NCBI RefSeq assembly: GCF_002305875.1
Contig: NZ_CP022098.1
Coordinates: 10,478,001 to 10,542,000, forward strand
Direction: 5' to 3'
DNA length: 64,000 nucleotides
Origin: Cystobacter fuscus
Lineage (GTDB): Bacteria > Myxococcota > Myxococcia > Myxococcales > Myxococcaceae
Positions 56,975 through 64,000 of this stretch are shown in pieces (the stretch's first letter is position 1; each line of letters begins with the position of its first letter). Position numbers and translations under genes: made by a program. The notes beneath the pieces were generated by a model, which was given only the letters and a program-made list of their open reading frames with translations, was not told the origin of the DNA and did no database searches.

Positions 56975-58185
56975 TCGATGGATCCCAACGTGAGGAAGGC
57001 GTCGGCGGACGCCCTGTAGAAGCGGGCAGGCAGCGGCTCAGGTCCCTCGATGACCTGATCCGGAGGGAGTCGCGAGGCGCAATCGCGCACGCTGTGCATG
57101 AGCGCGAAGGCCGCTTCTCGCGCCCCGGCCCGCTCACGCAGCAGAGCCAACTCCAGCATGCCCGGCAGATAGTCCCGGAACTGTTTCAACAGGGCCTCCA
57201 GGGTGCTGGCCGCGCCGGACTCGTCGCCCCCCTCGATGCGCTGAAGCGCCTCGGTGTGCAGGCTCACGGGCGTGGGCGGCGGCGGCGCGGGAGCCGGGGC
57301 GGGCGGAGGCACGCGCAGGGCAATCTTGGGAGGCTCGGGAGGCGGAGGCTTGGGTGGAGGCGCCAGCTCCTGGGGCGTCGGGCGGCGGAAGGCCTGCAGT
57401 TCGGGAGGCCCCACGCGCACCAGCCCCGCGGGCGCGTTGTCCATCTCCACCGTGCCCAGCAGCAGGTAGCCGCCCGGCACGATCACCCGCGCCAGATGAC
57501 GCACGGCCTGCTGCACCGCATCGGGCGAGAAGTACGTGAGCACGTTGCGGCAGAAGATGACGTCGAACTGGCCGTGCTTCTCGGCCAGGGGCTCCAACAG
57601 GTTCGCCTGGGCGAAGTGGGTGACGGCGCGCACGGAATCGATGACGCTCACCCGGCCCTCGGCCGTCTCCTGATAGACGGGATACAGCAGCGGACCCGAC
57701 TCGCGGCGCGACCAGTTGCCGTACACGCCCCGGCGGGCGAACCCCAGACGGCCCTCATGCAGATCCGTGCCAAGCACCTCGACCTGCACGCCCGGCGTCA
57801 CCATGTTCAGGAGACACGCGGCGATCGAATACGATTCCTCGCCCGAGGCGCACCCGGCACTCCAGGCCCGCATCGTCATGGTGCCCCGGCGCATCGCCGC
57901 GGACACCACCTCGGTCGCCAGGAAGCGGAACTGCTCCGGGTGGCGGAAGAAATACGTCTCGCCCACCAGCACCGCGTCCAGCAGCGCCCGCTCCAACGCG
58001 GAGCCCGGACGGTGCATCTCCGCCATCAGCTCCGAGGGCGAGCGGCCCCGAGACAGCTCCATGCGCACGACGCGATCCACCGCCGCGGGTGAGATCGCCG
58101 TGTCCCGGAAGCCCGTGCACGACGCGACGAACTCCCGCGCCCGCTCGAACACCAGCTGAGAATCCACCCCCACACCTCCACTCAT
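56971..58185 (-). CDS. cheR: CheR methyltransferase with C-terminal helical domain
   Basis: The 404-residue protein has the CheR N-domain, VGETYFFRHPEQF and SAM motif SAGCASGEESYS, then a catalytic region with FCRNVLTYF. After a Pro-rich linker (about 290-315) a helical, TPR-like C-terminus follows, as in some myxobacterial CheR. It methylates receptor glutamates. It overlaps REC-CheW upstream and CheW downstream. Confidence 0.95.
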   Translation of the reverse strand: MSGGVGVDSQLVFERAREFVASCTGFRDTAISPAAVDRVVRMELSRGRSPSELMAEMHRPGSALERALLDAVLVGETYFFRHPEQFRFLATEVVSAAMRRGTMTMRAWSAGCASGEESYSIAACLLNMVTPGVQVEVLGTDLHEGRLGFARRGVYGNWSRRESGPLLYPVYQETAEGRVSVIDSVRAVTHFAQANLLEPLAEKHGQFDVIFCRNVLTYFSPDAVQQAVRHLARVIVPGGYLLLGTVEMDNAPAGLVRVGPPELQAFRRPTPQELAPPPKPPPPEPPKIALRVPPPAPAPAPPPPTPVSLHTEALQRIEGGDESGAASTLEALLKQFRDYLPGMLELALLRERAGAREAAFALMHSVRDCASRLPPDQVIEGPEPLPARFYRASADAFLTLGSIE

Positions 58186-59039
58186 GCGCTACGCGCCGGA
58201 CGGAGCACGTCCACCGCCTCGCGCAAGAGTTCCTGCGTGGCGAACGCCTTGGGCTCGAAGATGGGAACCGAGCGCTCTCCGCTGCGCAGCATGCCCATGA
58301 GGGCATCGCGCAGCTCTCCGTGGCCGACTCCGCCCACGCGCTCACGCGCCTCGATGTCCGAGGACGGGTACTCCTCGGGGTCCTGCACCGCGTCCACGCT
58401 CAGCGCCAGCTGCACCCCGCCGATCTCCAGGATGACCAGCTTGCGCTCCTCGACGGGCTCGCGGTGCTCGACCTCGAGCCGGCGCGCCAGGTCCAGCACG
58501 CACACCGGCTGGCCCCGCAGCTCGAAGAACTCGGAGATGTAGCCCGGCCCCAGTGGCAGGGGGCGCGTGGTGGGCTGGAGGATGACCTGACGCACGCTCT
58601 CCAGGGGGATGGCGAACTCCAGGCCGCCCACCGACAGCCGCAACAGGGCCAGCGACCCCGCGCGTGCCCGGCGCCGCGCGTTCTCCAGCGCGTTCTCCAC
58701 CGCGCTCAAGAGCTCGTCGGCCCGGAAGGGCTTGGACAGGAACAGCTCCGCGCCCAGCGCCAGACACGCCTCCGCCCGGCTCGTCTCCGAGGAGATGATG
58801 ATGACGGGGATGTCGGCGGTGGTGGGCTCCGCCTTCACCCGCTTGAGCACCTCGTCCCCGTCCATCTCCGGCATGGACAAGTCCAACAGGATGGCGGCCG
58901 GCTGGACCCGGACCACCTTCTCCAGGGCCTCCCGGCCATTGCTCGCCGTGTTCAGCGCGTAATGGCCGGAGAGGATGGCGCGCTCGAGCGCGAGGATGGC
59001 ATCACTGTCATCGACAAGGAGCAGGGACGGAAGGCTCAC
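58182..59039 (-). CDS. REC-CheW fusion (CheV-like, receiver first)
   Basis: The 285-residue protein begins with a receiver (LLLVDDSDA, Asp in ILLDLSMPEMDG, Lys in LSKPF) and continues with a CheW-like domain (LEFAIPLESVRQVI, FFELRGQPVCVLDLARRL). CheV has the reverse order, so this is a related but distinct layout. It may tune coupling when phosphorylated. Stop overlaps the CheR start. Confidence 0.92.
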   Translation of the reverse strand: MSLPSLLLVDDSDAILALERAILSGHYALNTASNGREALEKVVRVQPAAILLDLSMPEMDGDEVLKRVKAEPTTADIPVIIISSETSRAEACLALGAELFLSKPFRADELLSAVENALENARRRARAGSLALLRLSVGGLEFAIPLESVRQVILQPTTRPLPLGPGYISEFFELRGQPVCVLDLARRLEVEHREPVEERKLVILEIGGVQLALSVDAVQDPEEYPSSDIEARERVGGVGHGELRDALMGMLRSGERSVPIFEPKAFATQELLREAVDVLRPARSA

Positions 59040-59049
59040 GGCTCGACGC

Positions 59050-59427
59050 TCAATTCTGGGTGAGGAATTTACGCACGGTTTCCGTCAGGTCGTGATGGGA
59101 AACCGGCTTGTTGATGAAGGCATTGGCTCCGGCCTCGACCCCGCGCTGACGCAGGTCGCCGCCGCGCTCGCCCGTGAGCAGGATGACGGGCACATCGCGA
59201 ACCTGAGACAACGGGCTCGCTCGGACCTGCTTCACGAAAGTGATGCCGTCCATACCAGGCATATTGATATCGGCGATGACGAGCTTGACCGGCACCAGCC
59301 GGAGGAGCTGCAACGCCCGTGTCGCGTCTTCCGCTTCGACGAACCCCATCTTCAAATTCATGAGGTAGATCTTGAGGATGTTGCGAACGGTCGGGCTGTC
59401 ATCCACGAGGAGGATGTTGGCGCTCAA
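59050..59427 (-). CDS. CheY-like single-domain response regulator
   Basis: The 125-residue receiver has acidic residues in ILLVDDSP, Asp53 in LVIADINMPG and Lys in INKPV. No output domain is present. The start is probably TTG at 59427, after GGAG by 8 bases; ORFs extending to 59571 lack family sequence. It opens the chemosensory operon. Confidence 0.88.
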   Translation of the reverse strand: MSANILLVDDSPTVRNILKIYLMNLKMGFVEAEDATRALQLLRLVPVKLVIADINMPGMDGITFVKQVRASPLSQVRDVPVILLTGERGGDLRQRGVEAGANAFINKPVSHHDLTETVRKFLTQN

Positions 59428-59594
59428 ACCCAGGGCTCCGCCCGGGCCACGAAGTTCGGGACCCGGTTGAAGGAAACGTTGGAGACTGTACCGTGACCTC
59501 GCCGTCCAGCAAAAGCCGGGGGGGGTCGAAACATGGAAAACGGGGGGAGGAGCGAGCTTCTCCCGCCGCACAGCAATCGACCAGCCGAAGGTGT

Positions 59595-60413
59595 TCAGCC
59601 CGGCTGGCCGCTCTCCTCCTTTTCGTCTTCATGAGGGTCCACCGGCGGAGCACCAATCGCATGATAGCCGCCGTCCACATGAATCATCTCCCCCGTGGTG
59701 GAGGGCATCCAATCGGACAGGAGCGCACACGCGGTCCGCGTCACCGCGTCATGGCTGTTGCGCGCATCCCACCCCAGAGGAGCCTGGCGACCCCACCCCT
59801 GCTGGAGGGATTTGAACCCGGGAATGCCCTTGGCCGCCACCGTGGCCAGCGGCCCGGCCGCCAGAGCGTTGACCCGGATACCCTTGGGCCCCAGATCCCG
59901 GGCCAGGTAGCGCACCGCGGACTCCAGGCCCGCCTTGCACACGCCCATCCAGTCGTAGATGGGCCAGGCCACGCGGTTGTCGAAGTCCAGCGCCACGATG
60001 GAGCCGCCCTTGGGCATCAGGGGCAGCACCGCCACGGCCAGCTCCTTGAGGGAGAAGGTCGAGATGCGGAACGCCGTCTGGACGCTCTCCCAGGGGGTGT
60101 TGAGGAAGTTTCCGCCCAGGGCGTTCTCGGGCGCGAAGGCGATGGCGTGCAGCACGCCGTCCACCCGGCCCCAGCGCTGGCGCAGCGCCTCGGTGAGGGC
60201 CGGGAAGTGCTCGGGATTGGACACGTCCAACTCCAGCACCTCGGTGCCCTCCTTGAGGCGTTTGGCGCTGCGCTCGGTGAGCGAGCGCGCCCGGCCGAAG
60301 CCGGTGAGGATGATCTCCGCGCCCTGCTCCAGCGCGTGCTCGGCGACCCCGTAGGCGATGGACTGGGGAGTGAGAACTCCGGTGATGAGGAGCTTCTTGC
60401 CCTGCAGCAACAT
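59595..60413 (-). CDS. fabI: Enoyl-ACP reductase FabI
   Basis: The 272-residue short-chain reductase has the NADH site LLITGVLTPQSIAYG, the Tyr/Lys pair in YDWMGVCKA (six residues apart), and RVNALAAGPLATVAAKGIPG. It makes the last reduction of each fatty acid elongation cycle and is the triclosan target class. An acidic C-terminal tail (HEDEKEESGQ) is extra. The gene is divergent from sucA across 248 bp holding both promoters. Confidence 0.96.
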   Translation of the reverse strand: MLLQGKKLLITGVLTPQSIAYGVAEHALEQGAEIILTGFGRARSLTERSAKRLKEGTEVLELDVSNPEHFPALTEALRQRWGRVDGVLHAIAFAPENALGGNFLNTPWESVQTAFRISTFSLKELAVAVLPLMPKGGSIVALDFDNRVAWPIYDWMGVCKAGLESAVRYLARDLGPKGIRVNALAAGPLATVAAKGIPGFKSLQQGWGRQAPLGWDARNSHDAVTRTACALLSDWMPSTTGEMIHVDGGYHAIGAPPVDPHEDEKEESGQPG

Positions 60414-60661
60414 GCGAAGGCCTTTCTGACGAAAGAAAGTGAGAGTGCCAGGGGGTTTACCACTCCCCGAGCCCCGGGTAAGCCAGGAAGACGTCCGAAT
60501 CCGGCGACCCCCGGGCCCTCCCGAGGTGAAGTTGTGCTCACGCCGCGCATGAAACCTGCTGTTCCCGGGGAACTCAATCGTAGGGGCGAGCGAGGGCACT
60601 CCCAATAAATCTTGCCGAAAACCCCCCAACGGGGCGGCCTTCCAGTAAAAGGCAGCACGCC

Positions 60662-63530
<2,869 letters not shown>

Positions 63531-63541
<11 letters not shown>

Positions 63542-64000
63542 ATTGAAAGTCCCGCCCCTGGGCGAGTCCATCACCGAAGCCGTCGTCGGCAAGTGGAACA
63601 AGAAGAAGGGTGAGTCCGTCTCCGTGGACGAGCCCCTCGTCGTCCTGGAGACCGACAAGGTCACCATCGACGTGCCCGCCCCCGCCGCCGGCGCCATCGC
63701 CACCATCGCCTTCAAGGAGGGCGACAAGGTGCGCGTGGGTGATGTGCTCGGCACCATCGAGGCCGGTAGCGGCGCCAGCGCCTCGGCTCCCGCGCCGCAG
63801 CAGGCCGCCGCTCCCGCTCCCGCTCCCGCCGCCGCGCCCGCTCCGAGCGCCACCGCCGACACGCGCATCACGCCCACCGCCCGGAAGATCGTCGAGGAGA
63901 ACAACCTCGACGTCTCCCAGCTCAAGGGCACCGGCGCCGGCGGCCGCATCACCAAGGAGGACGCGCTCGGTCAGCTCAGCCGTCCGGCCCCTGAGGCCAC
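63531..64000 (+). CDS. sucB: Dihydrolipoamide succinyltransferase E2, 5' part
   Basis: The first 156 residues show a lipoyl domain (LGESITEAVV, with lipoyl Lys in ETDKVTID), an Ala/Pro-rich linker and an E3-binding domain (ITPTARKIVEENNLD, GTGAGGRITKED). The catalytic domain lies beyond the window. The start is inside the sucA end, preceded by CGAGGAA. Confidence 0.97.

Overview
The window is high-GC DNA with dense, often overlapping genes. It most likely comes from a myxobacterium of the Cystobacterineae (Archangium, Cystobacter or Melittangium-like). The reasons are a TIGR02265/DUF2378 protein (a family largely confined to Myxococcales), a SitA/SitI-like lipoprotein toxin and immunity pair, many secreted lipoprotein hydrolases, a myxobacterial-style chemosensory operon and pervasive ATGA stop/start overlaps. 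No rRNA, tRNA, CRISPR array or insertion sequence was recognised.

0-13.4 kb is a type VI secretion locus on the minus strand. In transcription order it reads tssK, tssL, a short tssM-like GTPase with one membrane segment and a 16-residue repeat tail, tssA, tssE, tssB, tssC, then hcp, tssF, tssG, vgrG and a MORN-like protein cut by the window edge. No tssJ and no tssH/clpV are present. A small plus-strand gene sits between tssC and hcp; its His-Gly and Ala-Cys motifs look like a clan CD cysteine peptidase, making it a candidate effector.

13.5-20.8 kb holds mostly secreted or catabolic plus-strand genes: a PHB-depolymerase-type esterase lipoprotein, an M91-like zinc metallopeptidase (a likely toxin), a nitrilase, a small lipoprotein with an in-frame stop, a GH5 cellulase lipoprotein and a HugZ-like protein. 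20.8-29.5 kb holds a deleted FAD-monooxygenase remnant, a large alpha-2-macroglobulin-like protein with a CFEQ thioester, a divergent EamA exporter/LysR pair sharing a perfect palindrome, a 2OG-Fe(II) oxygenase and an alpha/beta hydrolase fold protein lacking its nucleophilic serine.

29.8-34.9 kb is an accessory stretch of lower GC: a zinc-ribbon membrane protein, an orphan VOC-like protein, a beta-trefoil plus expansin-like lipoprotein, a single-HKD PLD protein, and a SitA-like lipoprotein toxin gene (GIY-YIG-like C-terminus, broken by a frameshift) followed by an Imm26-like immunity gene.

35-51.5 kb returns to conserved genes: an ABC-2 exporter operon, an Rsm22-like methyltransferase, SlyD-like FKBP, an M20 dipeptidase, a response regulator / GYF-J-PilZ / histidine kinase cluster, a THUMP RNA methyltransferase, a flavin oxidoreductase, nfuA with a coupled methyltransferase, the DUF2378 pair, and clpS-clpA. 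51.6-59.4 kb is a complete chemosensory operon (response regulator, REC-CheW, CheR, CheW, CheA-REC, CheB, MCP). The window ends with fabI and, divergently, sucA-sucB of the 2-oxoglutarate dehydrogenase complex.
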